Positions 48,775 to 62,965 are shown, numbered from the stretch's first letter. The stretch: 64,000 bases of DNA from Atrichornis clamosus (GCA_013400975.1 WBMZ01006356.1:62001-126000), one strand, 5' to 3'. Program-made: numbers and translations. The notes: generated by a model from the sequence alone, not told the origin.

Positions 48775-51700
48775 ATATCCTTACTTAAAGCTTGTCAGCT
48801 TAACATTAATAACTGGGAGGGAAAGGGTTTGGAGTCACTGCAGTGCAGCCTGCGAGGTGAAGCAGAAAAGCAAAATGGAGGAGAAAAGTGAGTCAACTCA
48901 GAGAAAATCAGCGATGCCTTTTAAAAAGCACGACTGGAAACGTGCTCTCTCCCCACAGACTGGCCTGTTTTTACAGGATCATACACACAAACACAGAGCA
49001 AAAGTAAAAATAGCTAAGGGGATGATCATTGCAAACTGCAACAAATAACAATTCAATAATACGATTTTAATTAAGAAATCCACACCACCCAATAAATTCA
49101 AGATTTGGCACAACAGCAGTGTCCAATAGTCATAAATAAGGCAATTTGCTAATGACTGCACATTCCATCTCATTTTCCTTGATGTTTTCCATGGCGTCAT
49201 TCCTCTGAACCACAGGTTTTCTTTTAATCTCATCTCAATCTACACCACTATTAGGTGCTGTACTTCTTCCTTGACAGCACCGTATTTGAATGGCCACTAA
49301 CCAAAGCTGGGGAAGGTGAGGCTGGAACACAAGCTTGTCTCCTGCAGGCTGAGCCCAAAGAAGGCTGCTGGTCACGCCCCGACTGCACGAGTCACTCACA
49401 TAATCCGCCGTGGCTAACTCGGAGCCAGAACCACCCCCATGGCCCCTAACAGCTTCTGCACTTGGGATTCAGTCGGCTCCACAGGTTTGACATGTCATGA
49501 CAGAGACATTTCTTCTTCACACAGCTCATTTTGTCCTGAGCTAATGAGAGATTAACTAACCCATGGCAGCAAATCAGCTGCTACTGGTCTAGGGAGGGCA
49601 TCTCAGGTTCTCTCCTTCACGAGCTTCACATTTGGCTTTTCTTAACTGAAGGAGAGTTCATCAGCACAAACATCCTGCCAGTGACATGGGCCTTATCTGA
49701 CAGATGGAGCCCAAAGAGAACTGTTTGCAATGACCTAATGTTGTTTGCTGCTTACCTGGCAAGACACCAGTGAGCTGCTTCTCCCATGCCCTGAGAAGTC
49801 ACTAAACAGATGCTCAAGGTTCCCAAACAAAAAAAGTCTTCACTTTTCTTAAATACAGTCAGGGTTTACAACAGATCAAAAGCATTTTGGAGCCACTTTG
49901 TCTCTTCTGCGGAACGCTGGCCATTTGCGGGGACTCTGTTCCTACAGGGGATTGTTCCCTCTGTGCTGCTCTCGAAGCCTAGGGGAAGGCTAGGGCTCAA
50001 TGGCGTTTAGGGTGTCCTGTCAGGAGTGTTGGGAGATGATTAACCCTTTTGTCACCACTAAACCACAATGGGAACATCTTCGTCTTTTTCTCAGTCATTA
50101 AGTTTTTTGCATACTGGAATTATATGTGTTAAACAAGGAAGTTTTCCAGTAGGTGCACATCCTTGAGCCTTTCAGTAGAAAGCAATTTGAGTGTCCATAA
50201 TCACAGAGTATCTGACAAACCACAAAAGAAGCCTTCTTAATTTTAACTTCTTTGGGCCCAAGATGGGTAGGACCTGAAGTCGGCATTTGAGACAAGCTCA
50301 GAATTACTTTGCCATTACCATAAAATCCCATTCTGTGGGAGCTTTGCCATTTGGTGTTGCTGCATCTGCTTCATTCCTCTTCAGGTTCCCTTCTCAAAAT
50401 CCTTCTTATTCAGTCCTGTTTTCTTATGCAACTTTATAGGCTGTGGTAGGTGGAGATAAGGAGGCCAAGTCCTGAAATGATCTGTCTGTTCTATTTTGCA
50501 ACCTCAGTGACAGCAAATATTAATGTACATGTGTTCACTGCCCAACTCGTCTGACCACTCTGCATGGACGTTTTGGTGACAAGCAAAAGCCTTCCACTCA
50601 CTGACTGATTCTCCAAGCACCACAGAAAGATGGTTAATGTTGTTGTAAGCCCCCAGAAATGCTTTCCTTTTGCACCCCTCCAGCTTTTTTTTGCACATTG
50701 AGGTCCAGCATTTCTCTTGTGCCAGGCTCTTCCTGGACTGTGGCTGTGTTACACAACTGTGCCCTTCAGACTGAGGCAAGGATTAAAGGTGTCCAAATTA
50801 TTAGGAAATCAGAGCAGTGAAAGGTCAGGGATCTTTCTATTTTCTCTCGGCTTGGTAGGTGGCTGCTGAAAAATCACAAATGCACTTTGAAAATGAGGGG
50901 CAGCGAGGTGCAGCTTTCAGAGCACGCCTTGGCATTCATGTCTGTGAGTGAACTATTTACAGGTATGGCAAAGCGTTACTAATCTCTGAGGTATTTAGAA
51001 AGGAAGTACCTCTAGGATCTCCTCATTCGTCTCCCCTGTTTCTCAAACACCATTGAGTCATGCTGAATCTCCTCCCCTCCTGAAAAACTGCTTTGCAGAG
51101 CTCCCTGAAGAAAGAAAAATGTCCCTGGACAGTGACACAAACAATCCCAAAGTGGGTTGATCATGACCTAGTAACTGGGTAAAAAATCCTGGACACCCTG
51201 GAAAGGAGAGGTCAGTCCAGGGGCTGCCTGAGGACTCAGCTGCTCTCGAGCCCCAGGGAGGAACTCTCTTATCAGGGCCTGGAGCCCAGCTGGAGACCAT
51301 CTGGATCTGACCCTTCTCAAAGTTCACATCTGTTTGGATGGGGAGTTCTGATTCAGACAAATCTCTGCTTTCAGACAGCGCCTTGCAAGACGGGGCTGCC
51401 AGTTGGCTTTGCAAGGCCTTACTGGATGTCCAGTGATGTCTGAGCTTTCCCTGTTTCCTTCCCCTCCTCTCCAGTATGCCTGTCTGCATCTGGCTTCCCT
51501 TTCAAACAGCCCCAGGTGTATTACGCTGCAGCTTGGTTCCCTGGATTCTGTTGCAAATGGCAAGAAATTAAGAACAGAATTCCCAAAGGAAGCCACGCTG
51601 AAGAAAGAGCTGCAAAAAAGGGAAACCTCACCATTGCTATTTAATTTTTTCTGAGCCCATCCTTCTTGTGTTGCTAAAGTTTCAGAGAAGAAGGAAGTGT

Positions 51701-53954
51701 GTACAAAGGCTGCCTTGAACAACAGGAGGATGCTGGCTCAGGCAGTGAAGAGTGAAAAGAAGAAGTAGGCACTGTGGGAGAATTGGTGAAGTTGAGGTGG
51801 GTGAGAGAAGTGCTTCAGCACCTGGTTTGTGAGCAGTGAGGACTGGACAGCTATTGAAACAGATGGGTTAGGCAGTGCTTGAAGAACAGACATGGAATAA
51901 AAGACCTTTGTAAAGGAAGGGAAAAAAAGGGAATTTTTTTCACAGTGGGATAATTCTGAAGCGCAAACACCAAGCAGGGACAGTGTCCCCGCTTCCAAGC
52001 ATAACCCGACAAATGGCAAAGGAAGAAAGCCAGAGTTCCCGAGTTCTGATCCTAGTGTGGCACTAAGTTCTTGACCAGAGCACCTACTAATTGCAGGTGC
52101 TGCAGGCACCTGTCAACAGCGAATGTGAAAACATGGAGTGGGGTCCTCAGAACCCTGAATAAACAAGTCAGGCTTGACTCAAGGGGATCTCAAGAGCATT
52201 CAGTGCCTAATATATCTGGCCAGCTTCTGATCATCTGAGAAATGGAGCATTCCTCACCTGCCACAGACAGTGCTGGGAAGCTAATAATGGCATTTCATGT
52301 CTGAGGCCCTGTGACAGAAAGCTGCCACGTAACACAAAGCTTTATTCTACCCTAAAGCCAAAGTCTCCTCCACCCAAATAAATATGTATTTGTGTTGCCT
52401 GCCTCCCATTTTTAATCTACTAGCGATTTTTACCAGAAAAATAATAAATAAAAATCTCTGGCCATACAAATGTGCCAAGAGCTTGGCTAATCAGCAGGAT
52501 TCTAGTATGTCGCTACAGATTTTGGCAGCCTTGGGTCAAGAAAATGAGGCAACACCATTCCTGGGAACCAGTGCGATGGAAAGCGCTTCCAGCTGATTCG
52601 GATTGTTTATTCTAGGTGAAAGTTTGCAACATTTCCATTTGGTTTCACCACTGTAAGCTTTGCCAGGACTTTTTCCCAGGCAAATTAATGTTTTCTCATT
52701 TCTCTGCTTGATCTCCTATTTACAGGCTTAGTTGCTCCATTGCTTTTGTTACTCTGGAAGGTGTTTACTTGGTCAAGAATAGATGGATTTCATTTGAGAG
52801 AGGTGAAACACTTTCGTCTCCTGCTCGCTTCAGGTAGACTGAAGGACAGCATGAGCAAAGGATCTTTAGTCTTGGAGAAGGATGGGTTGTGTCAGAAGAA
52901 AGGCCCGAACCTGGGCAGGAATTCATAAATCATTATTATTACATTTCTATGCAAGTTTTTAAGCTGTTAGAGCTTTCATGGAACAAGGAAATGCATGAAA
53001 AATGCTCCTTGCATGGCTCTACAGTGCACATCAGCCTGGCATGGGGTGTTAGGCAGCACCTGCAGCCTTGCAGAGCTTTGGCTTAAAGAGATGAGGTCAG
53101 ACCAGCCTTGTTAAGAGAAAATGAGCCAACTGTATACAGGGATTTCTCCCTCAGCTTGAGCCAGGCCTGCATAGGGGCTGAAAGTGTACTTCCAGGAACA
53201 TATTGCTCTGTTTTCAGCCTAAAACAACTGTTTCCTCATTCTCTTTGTTCCTCTCTGTCATTTCTTCTTTCTGCAGCAATATAACCAAGTTCCACTTTGA
53301 AATGAATCACTGTTCTAATGCTCATTAAATTAAGGAACTGACCATTCTGGTAAGACTCATGCTGACTAATTGCAGGTGTTGGTTAAATTTCCCCAATAAA
53401 ACTTCTACAAAATCAAAGACGTTCCTAGCTGCCATTCAAATTCCGGTTATCCAGGGAGCTTAGAAGATCCAGTTAGGGTGGCTTTCTAAGGGGAAATCTC
53501 TCACAAAAATGTCCTAATCCATTGCAGCCTGTCTGAGAATTTGGCCTTTATTTCCAAACACAGTAGGGTCATTGGCTGGACAGATCAGTTAATACCAGAC
53601 CATCTGACCAGTTCATAGGCTGAGCCATGGTTTATCTCTCAGAAGAAAGTGTTGGTGCCATTGCAGTGAACAATTCATTCACATGGTCAAGTCAAGATCT
53701 GTCCCCTCTATTAAAGACCCATGGCTAGGATGTAGACGCTGGAGTTGGGGCACTTCAGTCAGCCAACATGTAATCCCTAATATTCCAGGTGTCATTGAAA
53801 ATTCAAATATCATCTGATCCCTTAATTAATTAATCATGACCCAGAAAGTTCCCCACCTTCCTTTTCCCCATTGTGCTTATAGGGAAAATAATGGACTCAG
53901 AAATATCCCTTCTCCAGGACTACACAGAGGTTGTTTGGGGTTATTTTGATGAAA
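48775..53954. other. Non-coding stretch, no gene recognised
   Basis: No exon or repeat is supported. 53820-53920 has a TTAATTAATTAAT run and a TTCCCCATT...AATAATGG segment that could be the tail of another SINE, but the match is too short to call. Frames at 51058-51722 overlap on both strands and show no domains. Confidence 0.45.
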
Positions 53955-54085
53955 GGTGGTCTTGTGGTAAATCACAGTGTGAGCCTCCAGTCAGTGTACG
54001 TGAAGCCCTAGTTTGATGCCACATTTCCTGTGGCAGCTGGGTGACAATTGTGTTCCCCACCTCTGCAATGGGGCCACATTCTCTA
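53955..54085 (+). mobile_element. tRNA-SINE fossil (MIR-like), plus strand
   Basis: GGTGGTCTTGTGGTAAATCA (from about 53957) resembles a tRNA head with box A, CTAGTTTGATGCCACA (54009) resembles a degraded box B, CTGTGGCAGCTGGGTGACA (54028) matches 'ctgtgtgaccttgggcaa', and CCACCTCTGCAATGGGG (54057) matches 'cccatctgtaaaatgggg'. The order is that of a MIR-like SINE read 5' to 3'. Confidence 0.6.
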
Positions 54086-57000
54086 CATATAATGCTATTG
54101 CTTGCCCCACATTGGAGAGAGGACTTTGAGGAAACGCTGCCACTTCCTGAAACTTTTCACAAAGTGTGTCACGGGAAGGCTTCAGTCTCCAGGTCCTGCC
54201 GCTTAATAATAAACCTGCTGTTTATTTTGTGGAGCTCGTTTCCTAGACAGAGTACCAAGAAGGTGCCATGAATACCTGTGTGCTGCACTCACCTTTCCCG
54301 TGGTACCCTGTGTCCCAGGCACCTGGCAAAGGCAGCTCAGCCCCACCGAGGCCAGGGAAACCGCGGCACTGCTCGTGCTGCAGTGAGGCAGAGGCACATC
54401 CAGGCACTCCTGGCTTTCTAGCACCTGTGCCTCAACCACAAGGCCAAATTAGTACTGAAGGGACCTGTATTTTACTGTCCCCTTCTTCTGCGTTAATTAA
54501 AACACATCGCTGCACACTTAAGCAATTTAAATATTTTGGAATGAGTCTCGGGACAGCCAAGGGCATTCACAGTGAAGGGAAGGCTGGCAGCTTGCCCTCA
54601 GCTCGCTGGCTTGCCTGTCTATCACAGGCACACATCATGCATTACAAAACTGCGAGGTCTCTGCAGACCCAACGACAGCTCTACAGTTTGGGGAGAGAGC
54701 TGAAGTCAGAAATCCCTGGTCTTCCTGAGGCTGGCTGACAGCATCTCTGCTGATCTTTCTTCAGTTTAGATATTTTTCTTTACACCTCTCCTCTATGAAA
54801 AGCTAGTGGAACTGCTGCTGCAAGAGATAACACCAGCACCATGTTGTCTGATGGAAAGCCCTGCTAGACCTGAGTTTAGGGCACATACCCTGCTCTTGGG
54901 GACTTTTGGAGAGATATTAAAGGCAAGAAAGAGGAAATTCACCTCAAATAAAATCCAGGGCCAGCAAAGACTGTGTTTTACCCTGGAGGTGATACTGAAG
55001 TTCAGGGTATATATGAACCTTTCTCCCCAGGTCTGTTTGCCTTTCTGTCACCTATCGGTCAATGGTGGGAGGAGGGACCTCAGGTGACCTCCAGAGCAGC
55101 TTGTGCACTGTGGGCTCCAGGCAGCAGACAGCTGACTACAGTCTAGAATGAAAATGAAGGACTAATTTGCCCAGGGACATTCCCTTTTGTATTTTAAAGT
55201 AATGCAAAGTGTCTTTTCACTTTCAGCTCTGGATTTGAGGCCTAAGATGAAGAGTCACTGCCATTAGATCCACATCATCACAATTGTAACATCAAAACAA
55301 GTGCTGTATTAAAAATAAACACAACAGGTATTCACTGACTTGATTAAAATGTATACATTTGGGTGAGGTCATTTTAATAAAAGCCTTGTGCACAGACATC
55401 TGCATTTCTTACCATGGCCCTAGGCTTGGAGAGGAACACTACACATCCACAACTACCTGTTCTTGTGCAGTTGCATCAGCCCAAGCTCTCTGGCTGTTCA
55501 GAACATCTACCACAAGTGTCCTTATCACAACCCTGTGCATTGACCTCCCCTTAACACTCACAAAAGCTAGAAAAAACACAGCCATGGCGTACCACATTAG
55601 TAGGACATCTCAGATCTCCATCAGGCCACCATGTCAAGGTCCTACATCTCCTCTATCAATCTTCTGAAGACACATTCTGATGCTCTTTGGAAATAACTCA
55701 GTGAAAATAATTCTATTGTCCTGTCAATGTACCTGGAAAAGGTTCCACTAACTAAGGGAAAGTAAACTGGACTTTCCAGAATGGCATGAAAAACTGCAAA
55801 GCCCATCTTCACACTGATGAAAATCTTCTTTATGTCACTGGAAAAAAAATCCAGGACTTCTTAAAAGCCCTGGCCTTATGTGCCTGCCTAGGTCACTCTG
55901 CACTGAAGCTTCTGCACCTCCCACTATGATCTGCCAAACTTCTAAAACTCAGGTGAAACAGCTCCTTGTCCAGCAAGCCCCTATAGCTGGCAGCAAAGCT
56001 GGCATCACAACGGCTTTCCTACATTTTGGGTACCTCCCCACAAGGGCTGCCACAGTCAGTTACCCCCGGCTGCAGCTCCCAGTGCATCCAGGCCATGATC
56101 CAGAGATAGACCTGCTCTGGGAAAGGATGTAGGAGGGGTGTCCCTGCCTCACCTCAGCCTCTTGGTCATAGGGCTGTACGTATCCCACCCTGGGCTGTCC
56201 CAGCTGTCACTGTGAGGATACCAGTGCTTCCCAGTACTGCAGCGAGGGATGCAACTGGGGAGTTTGTCCTCTGACTGAGGGGCCTGCTGCAACCCCAACA
56301 AATTATTTTTGTGCTACCCATTCTTATTTATGGTTCTTATACTGCTGCCCAGAGGAAGTTTCAGCTCCCTCTTCCCATCAGGCAGAAACAACAACTGGCT
56401 GCCACCAAAGAAAATCTCACCTTCCTGGAGAGGGAGGGTTGCATTTAATATAATTCAGAGTCCAGTGGAGCTGTTTACTCATTTTATTTTCTTCCTGATG
56501 CCTGAGAGCTCTTTGGAAAAGTGTCTGCTTGTGATGCTTCTGAATGTGTTCAGCAACACCCTGGAAAACGAAGCTGCCAAAGGCTTTTGCAAAACCCTGA
56601 ACCACTGGAGCCATGAATATGGTGTGAGGGGACAAGGGGACCTGTGTGTCACCTTCTTGCCGATGGTGTTACAGAAGACAGAAGTCGCAGACTACAGAAC
56701 AGGAGACGCATGAATGCTGAGGGAACATTTCTGAGCACGATTTGTGTTGTAATGATGGTGATGCTCCTGGGCGAGAGTAGCACGGCTGGGGAGACAGGGC
56801 AGCCTTCACTGGTGGTGTGCTACACGGGGACCCCACATGTGTGCACAGGCAGAAAGCTCGGAGGCACCCAGCACACATGAAGGGGTCGTGTGACAAAGCC
56901 AGGGGTGCAGTGTGGCTGCTGGGAAGTGGGGGACACCACCTCCAGCTCTGCCAGCAGCACCACTCTTCTACCCAGCCACAGGAGGTGGGTGACAAACAAC

Positions 57001-58728
57001 AGGCTGGGCCAGACCCTGGCCTGATTTCCCTCCTCTGACTCTCACAGTGATTGCACCAATGGATCTTGTCCTAAAAAGTTTATCCGAATCCTATCTTGCG
57101 TGCTGATCCTCGAGACTCAGGCTCACTTTCTCTGCAGGATACACCTTCTTAGAGGATTTTTGCTGGTCTCTGCTATGGGATGAGCAATAAATTAGCCTGG
57201 GAACAGCTTGCTTTGCTGATCTGTATTTTCAACCTCAGTTCCATTTTAATATATGATAATATAGATGGTACTGTCCCCAGCCAAGATCCAGAAGGAGTGA
57301 GATGATTAAAAATAATTCATCTTACACTGAATTAAACAACTGAGAGCCTCAGGAACGGTCCCATTTGAGTTTGGTACAAATCACGGGTGACAATCTGGGT
57401 CAGTTTTTATTGGACCTGCACCTTTCTGCCAGTCCTAAATCTGCCAGCCATCACATAGGTTTAATAAGAAGAGACAACAAAGAGGCAAAAAAGGTCAATC
57501 TCTATTCAAGAAGGTGGATGGAGGAGGGTAGACAGGGCAAGGGAAGGTGGCACGTCCTGACAAACATGCAGGAGGTGACGTTCCCCCAGAAGAGGGACAG
57601 ACAGCAATGCCCTGGCTCCTTTGGAAAGAAAACAGGCTGCACCTGGAGCCCATTCTGCTGTTTGCTGAGACTCGGCAGCCTGGACCACTTGTGGTTTCCT
57701 TTCTAAGTCTTGACTCTGCCCACAGTGACATACAGAAAGTGAGGGAACAGAGATGAGACATGCCTGGCACTTTCTGACCAGCCAAGGCATCAGGGGCACA
57801 GGGCTGCTTTGCCCACCCTTCCACTGGGAAAGTGGCAGCAGGTTCCCCTTCCAGCCATCTCTGCTGAGCCACAGAACTCCCTGTGCGTGCCATCCCCTGT
57901 GTCAGGAGGTCTGTGTGCTGCATTCCCCTACCTTGGATTGGACCGCCCCACTTCCCCCTCCCGGAAATAACACGAGCAAGAGTGAGAATGACTCATCTGT
58001 GCATATGAAGACATGTATATGCACACACACGAACATATCTTATGTGTTGAGAGCCTCGGGCAAAGGTTTCACCCAGATTTTGAGCTCCCTGGTTCACATG
58101 ATTCTGTGAGGTTTAGTTGGAAAAAAAACCAAACAAACCAAAAAAAAAAAAACCAGTTAAAAAAAAAAATCAGACCAGTGCCAAAATAGTAAAGAATTAG
58201 GAAAATTAAAAATCAAATCCTGTTACAATGCCTCTAGCTTGAAAGGAAATCTTCCTCCTGATGCCTGTGCCTGCTTTTTGTCCTCCATGGTCTCAAACCA
58301 GCATGACTGTTTAGTGAGCAGGGGGCTGACTTGCTCTAGGACTGGCCCACAGGTAACTGCTTTAAATCCAGCTGTGCCACATAAATCCCAATCACTGCTG
58401 TTAGCCTGGGAATTGGGTACATAGGTTTTTTCCCTGTCTTTGTAAACAGCTCCTCTGACATGGTTCCTGGCCAGTGTGCTGATAATGGACACTACACACA
58501 TGCCTGCACCATCAGTTTGAGGCTGAGTGAAGACAGTCAGGTGACATTTGCTCAGACCATTCCTGAAGATTTATAAACTCATTCTCTTCCATAAAAGTCC
58601 CTGGAAAGGTGCAACATCCCAACAAGGGCTTGTGAAGCTTTGTAGTTGTGTCTAGTATTCCCTTGTCCCATTTTCCACTGGGTTGCATGAAATTCAGTGT
58701 TGAATGACTGTACCAAGGACATGGAGGC
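54086..58728. other. Non-coding stretch, no gene recognised
   Basis: Only unrecognised open frames, for example 54268-54738 and 56309-56713. An A-rich run with CCAA units lies at 58121-58170. No interspersed repeat recognised. Confidence 0.45.
58121..58170 (+). repeat. A-rich low-complexity run with CCAAAC units
   Basis: Runs of 8, 13 and 11 A bases with CCAAACAAACC and CCAGTT between them. Simple sequence; no parent element is visible upstream. Confidence 0.9.
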
Positions 58729-58880
58729 ATAGAATCATAGAGCCAATTAGCTTGGCAAAGTCTTCTAAGATCATTAAGATATTGCCATAAACCCAGCACT
58801 GCCAAGCCCACCACTAAACCACACTCCTAAGTTCCACTACACATCTTTTAAACACCTTTTCAGTGACCTGTGCCAACCAT
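58729..58880 (-). mobile_element. CR1 LINE, 5'-truncated, minus strand, avian-type 3' end
   Basis: ATAGAATCATAGA at 58729 is the reversed CR1 terminal octamer pattern (ATTCTATG repeats). It is followed by TCTTCTAAGATCATTAAGAT, CCACCACTAAACCACACTCC region motifs, then ACATCTTTTAAACACCTTTT, all in the order of the reversed avian CR1 3' untranslated and end-of-frame consensus. Only about 150 bases are present, typical of CR1 insertions, which are usually cut short at the 5' end. It is less diverged than the other CR1 copies in the window. Confidence 0.88.
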
Positions 58881-61800
58881 GGCCAAGCACATCTGAAGCT
58901 GCAGCTGAGGCCCTGTGCAGTTCCCAATTGCAAGCAATGAAAGGCAACAGAGTTGGACTCTTTTCTACCAAAGCACAACAGTCAAAACCAGCATTCCGTG
59001 GTGGGAAGCTCAGCTCTGCTGCCAGCCCCCCTCTCTGCCTTGGCACCTGGGATTGTTACTGCTCCAGGCCTCCCCTAGCCAGCAGAGCCAAGCACGACAA
59101 TATGACGGGTCTTGAAAAAAGGGAAACCTTTTAATTATCCTGCCAGAAAAGGTGAGCTGGTAAATGGGTCTTGCTGCCCAGGGGTTTTGCAGCAGGGAAG
59201 AGAAATCCGTCATTCACCACAGTGTTGTTGTGACGGGCCATGACAAACGTCCTGAGGCAGCTGTGTCTGGTGCAAGAGTCATCAGATGGCATAGCCTTGG
59301 AAGAGCAGCTGCTCCCTCTTGCTTGGGTCAGAGACCCTTCTCCACAGCAGCCCCCTCAGTGACCATTTCTGTCCTGGCAGTGTGACATGATGCATTTCAT
59401 CAGCTATTGGGAGGATGTTAAGCTCAGTGACACCCATTCCAGCCAAGCTACATTGTTTAATAAAGAGAACATAATCACAGACATCATCTACAGAGGATTA
59501 AGGTTGCCTTCCCCCTCCAGTGTATTTTACCTCTATCTCATTTGCTACATTTTCTCTGCATCTTCTGCCTTTCCACAGGACTGCTCTTGCTGGTTCTCTC
59601 AAGGAGTGAGTGTGTGAATGGTACAACTGCAGAGGAAGGAAGTGGTGTTGCTGATTCAATAGAGTGTGCTTTTCCTTCTGAGTCAGTACAGAACAACTGT
59701 CTCGCTGTGCTCAGAACATATTAGAACAAGAAGTCTGCCTCTGGTGTGTGTGGGCTTGTGTTTTAATCTCTCTGACCCAGAATATGAAAAGGTTACACAG
59801 AAGGGATGTTAATTATCCTCAAAGTTACTAAAGTCCAATTAAAAGTGAAGCTCCATCACAGCAGGCCACCCATCCACTGTATCACTCTGTGGGCCCATTG
59901 CTGTGATATATCCAACACTCACAGGGCATGAACCTGCTTCTAGAAAACAGAATGCATCAAGAAGCAGTGCTGTTAAAGGCCAGGTACGTGGCATTTTTGG
60001 ATTTCACAAGATCACGCCTAGCACTGCAGCTGGACCCCATGAAGAGGCATCCAGGAAACAGCAGGTCAGAGGCAGCTGGGAGGCTGGGGACAAAATGTGA
60101 AGGATGAGGATATAAAGTTATCAAGCTAAATTTCCAGAATTTTCTGCAGTAAGTAGATCAGAGGTAGGAAGCCTGCAAGAAAATCTAAGGTTTGCTGGAC
60201 AACTCAAGACAAATATTGAAGAAATGGAAATTACACAGCACCTAAATTACAAGTTCAATTCAGACTTTATCCCTCAGGCTATCAGGTTGATATCTGATTC
60301 CAACAGGAAGAGATGATTTGCTGGTACAGTGAAAACTAACAGAAGAGAATTTGGAAACAACTCCAACTTGGGAGAAAAAAAGCAGTCATACTGCCCATGC
60401 AGAGGATCCAGTGGGAGCTTTAGAGTGAAGGAACCAAGACGCTTTAAATAGTTGCAGGGATGCATTCAAATCAGTTCCTGTGTCATGGGTTGGAAAATAT
60501 CAAATGTTTTGATTAATATTTTTGTTTACAATAATATTTAAAACACGAAACAGTCTCCAATTTCAAAGTTTCATGCACATTTCTCACAGGCCCAGGCTGG
60601 AGGAAATGCGGGTAGTGTCTTCTTTCATGCTACTTTCTATTAAGCTCATTTCACCTCAAAGATTTGGGTGAGCCTGAACCCTAAACTGAAAGCAAAACTC
60701 AAACAGGCATAAAGGTAATGGAAAGTGATTATCCAAGCCACTGTGAACTGAAACTGCCATGTTACACACAATGCAGGTGTCAGAAACCCAATGAGCTCAC
60801 ATTGCAGCACCCTGGAGCAGCAAAGGACTCTGGCTTCCAGCTATGAAGTTCTCCTGAGCAGGACAGACTTTTCCTAAACTGCTGAAAGCTGCCCATGCGC
60901 CACACGTGATGGTCAGGGAACCTGATCCCGGCTGCTGGATGACCACCAGGAATGTCAGTGCCCTGTATGTGCAATTGTGAGGGGCGCTTCAATCTCTCCT
61001 AGGCTCTCACAGCAGCCTGCTCATCAAGTTATTTCTGTGCCTTTCACTTGGGCAACAAAAAATCTGTCCTGTATGTCTTTGTTGATATTACTCCTGGGCT
61101 GTGGGCGAGAAAGAACAGGGATTTGCTTGGGGCAGTGTTTGGCTCAGTGCCCAGTTCTTGATTTCGGGGTGGGGATCACGGGCTGAAGGATCCCACTGCC
61201 ATGGATCGGCTGGCTGCCTGGTAGAGTCTGCCTCTCTGGAGTACATCTCGAACTTTTATTGTAGACAGTTCTTTTGTGCTAGGGAAAAGAAATTACCAAT
61301 CTGAGTTTCACGCTGCTTTAAAATAGTCTAGGCCAAGGTTGTCTCAAAAAAAGAGTGTCTCAAGGATACAGCTGGAGGCTTCAAACCTGATTCAATAGCT
61401 TGCTGTCTTGCTGCAAAGTGCGTTTAGTGCTCTGCAGGAACAATGTGGTGTATGAAATTAAGTACAACTTTTTGGCAAATATAAATTAAGCTGCAGCTGA
61501 AATACACTGTTCCAAAGGCCTTCTTAAAATGAAGCAAGGTGATCCTAGACTTCAAACACATTATATTTATACTATTACCTTCCTATTCCTTACTCCCCAC
61601 TGAACTCTCCTCACTTGTTCTGCTCTTAAGTCACATTTTGAGACACCAGCATAAGTGTGTGCACAGACACACACAAACACAGAGGCAGAGCCCTCAGGAA
61701 GGCTGTTTATTGCAGCACTTTGTATGGTTTCATGATATGAATGTGCTGCTCTACGTGCTGCTGCCCACAGGCTGCGGCAGGAGCCCTCCACGTCTGGGAT

Positions 61801-62635
61801 GCAGCCTGGCCAAAAGTCATACCGAAATAGGTGAAATTGCAAAAAGAGAAAGCTGACCACAGCTGCTCCTCCGTGCTTCTGACAGCCATGCACTGGGCAG
61901 GCTCCGCGCCCCAGCGCTGCAGCTGCAGCTGCCTGAAACCTTGTCTTCACAGGGAGGCCAGTGGTCCCCCAGGTGAGGTGTATTTCAGCTCAAAATGTGA
62001 TGACAATCCTTTCACCGGTTGAATAACCAATGCACTGAAAGCAGCATAAACATGCCCCAGACAACAGGCATTTTTTCTGGGTGCTGGTTGGATAAATTCA
62101 TGGGTGCGAGGGAATGAGCAGCCCCACCGAGTACAAAGCTCTCCTCCTTCAGAGAGCAGCAAGGACGAAACACGGGGCCTGTGTGAGGCTTTGCTGTGGC
62201 CACAGCAACTGGAAGGAGGGAAAAGGAATGAAGGTGAGATGGCTCTGCAGCCTCCCTGCCCACATGATACTGTACCTGACAGCAAATATGCTTTTACCCA
62301 CAGGAACAGCTTTGCCATCCAAAAATCCAGTTCAGGAAGTTAGGCAGATGGGCAGACGCAGAACTTCCCATGCGTGGAGGTCCAAGACTGAGCCCAGGGC
62401 TGGAGTAAGATGAGTGCAATCAGAGTGAGGGAACTGTCCAGCAGGACAAGATGAAGGAATTGTCCAAGGATGGGCATGGAGGAAGCTAAACTGTTCTGGC
62501 AGTCAGACAAGCACCCTGCTTCCAGCAACTTACAGTAAAAGCACTGCAGGGCCCCAGAGGGCCCCCCAGCAGCGGCTTCTATCAGTGTCCCAGGTTCAGC
62601 AGGTCTCTGGAATGTATTTCTCACCCACATTCAAC
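58881..62635. other. Non-coding stretch, no gene recognised
   Basis: A 60-codon frame at 59542-59724 starts at TTG with a hydrophobic stretch and follows a polypyrimidine-CAG string at 59560-59578; nothing else supports an exon. 60500-60560 is AT-rich. No repeat recognised. Confidence 0.45.
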
Positions 62636-62965
62636 AGAGTTTGGCTTGTTTAGTCTAGCAAGACTAAGGAGGAGAGGGCATAGTTTTGTTGTCTGTAAAC
62701 ACACCAGAGGCTGGGGTGGGAAAAGACCTATCCAAGTTAAAAGATCCTGTTGGCATGAAAACAAATGAGGGATGAGTTGCTGTATGAGAATATTTGGGAT
62801 AAAAATTAGGAGGATGTTTCTAGCCAGCATGGAGTTTGACAACAGCTGCCTGCAAGGAGAGGAGGCTCTGGGGAATGGCACTATGCTGAGGATGAAGCTT
62901 GAGTAATTTTTGGAGGGGATTATAAAATGTTGGATGAGCATAGGACTGGGAAGTCCTTTATAGCT
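62636..62965 (+). mobile_element. CR1-type LINE remnant, plus strand
   Basis: CTTGTTTAGTCTAGCAAGAC (62646), AGGAGAGGGCATAGTTTTG (62669), GAGGATGTTTCTAGCCAGC (62810) and TAATTTTTGGAGGGGATTAT (62905) correspond in order to the C-terminal coding part of CR1 families known from turtles and crocodilians ('ttgtttagcctgaccaaaagaaggctgaggggag... aggtttctaaccatcagaggag... aagtttatggaggggatggtatgatggg'). It may run on to about 63100. Frame destroyed. Confidence 0.65.

Noticed and set aside
51058..51722. Frames of 132-143 codons on the minus strand
   Set aside because: Overlapping frames with an open frame on the other strand too, and no domain.
53820..53920. Second SINE tail upstream of the 53955 SINE
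   Set aside because: Only a TTCCCCATT and an AATAATGG fit; no head or core is visible.
56309..56713. Open frame of 134 codons with a hydrophobic start
   Set aside because: No domain recognised and open frames on the other strand overlap it; treated as chance.
59542..59724. Small secreted-looking frame after a polypyrimidine-CAG string
   Set aside because: It starts at TTG, is only 60 codons, and no donor site gives a sensible exon. The hydrophobic stretch follows from T-rich composition.
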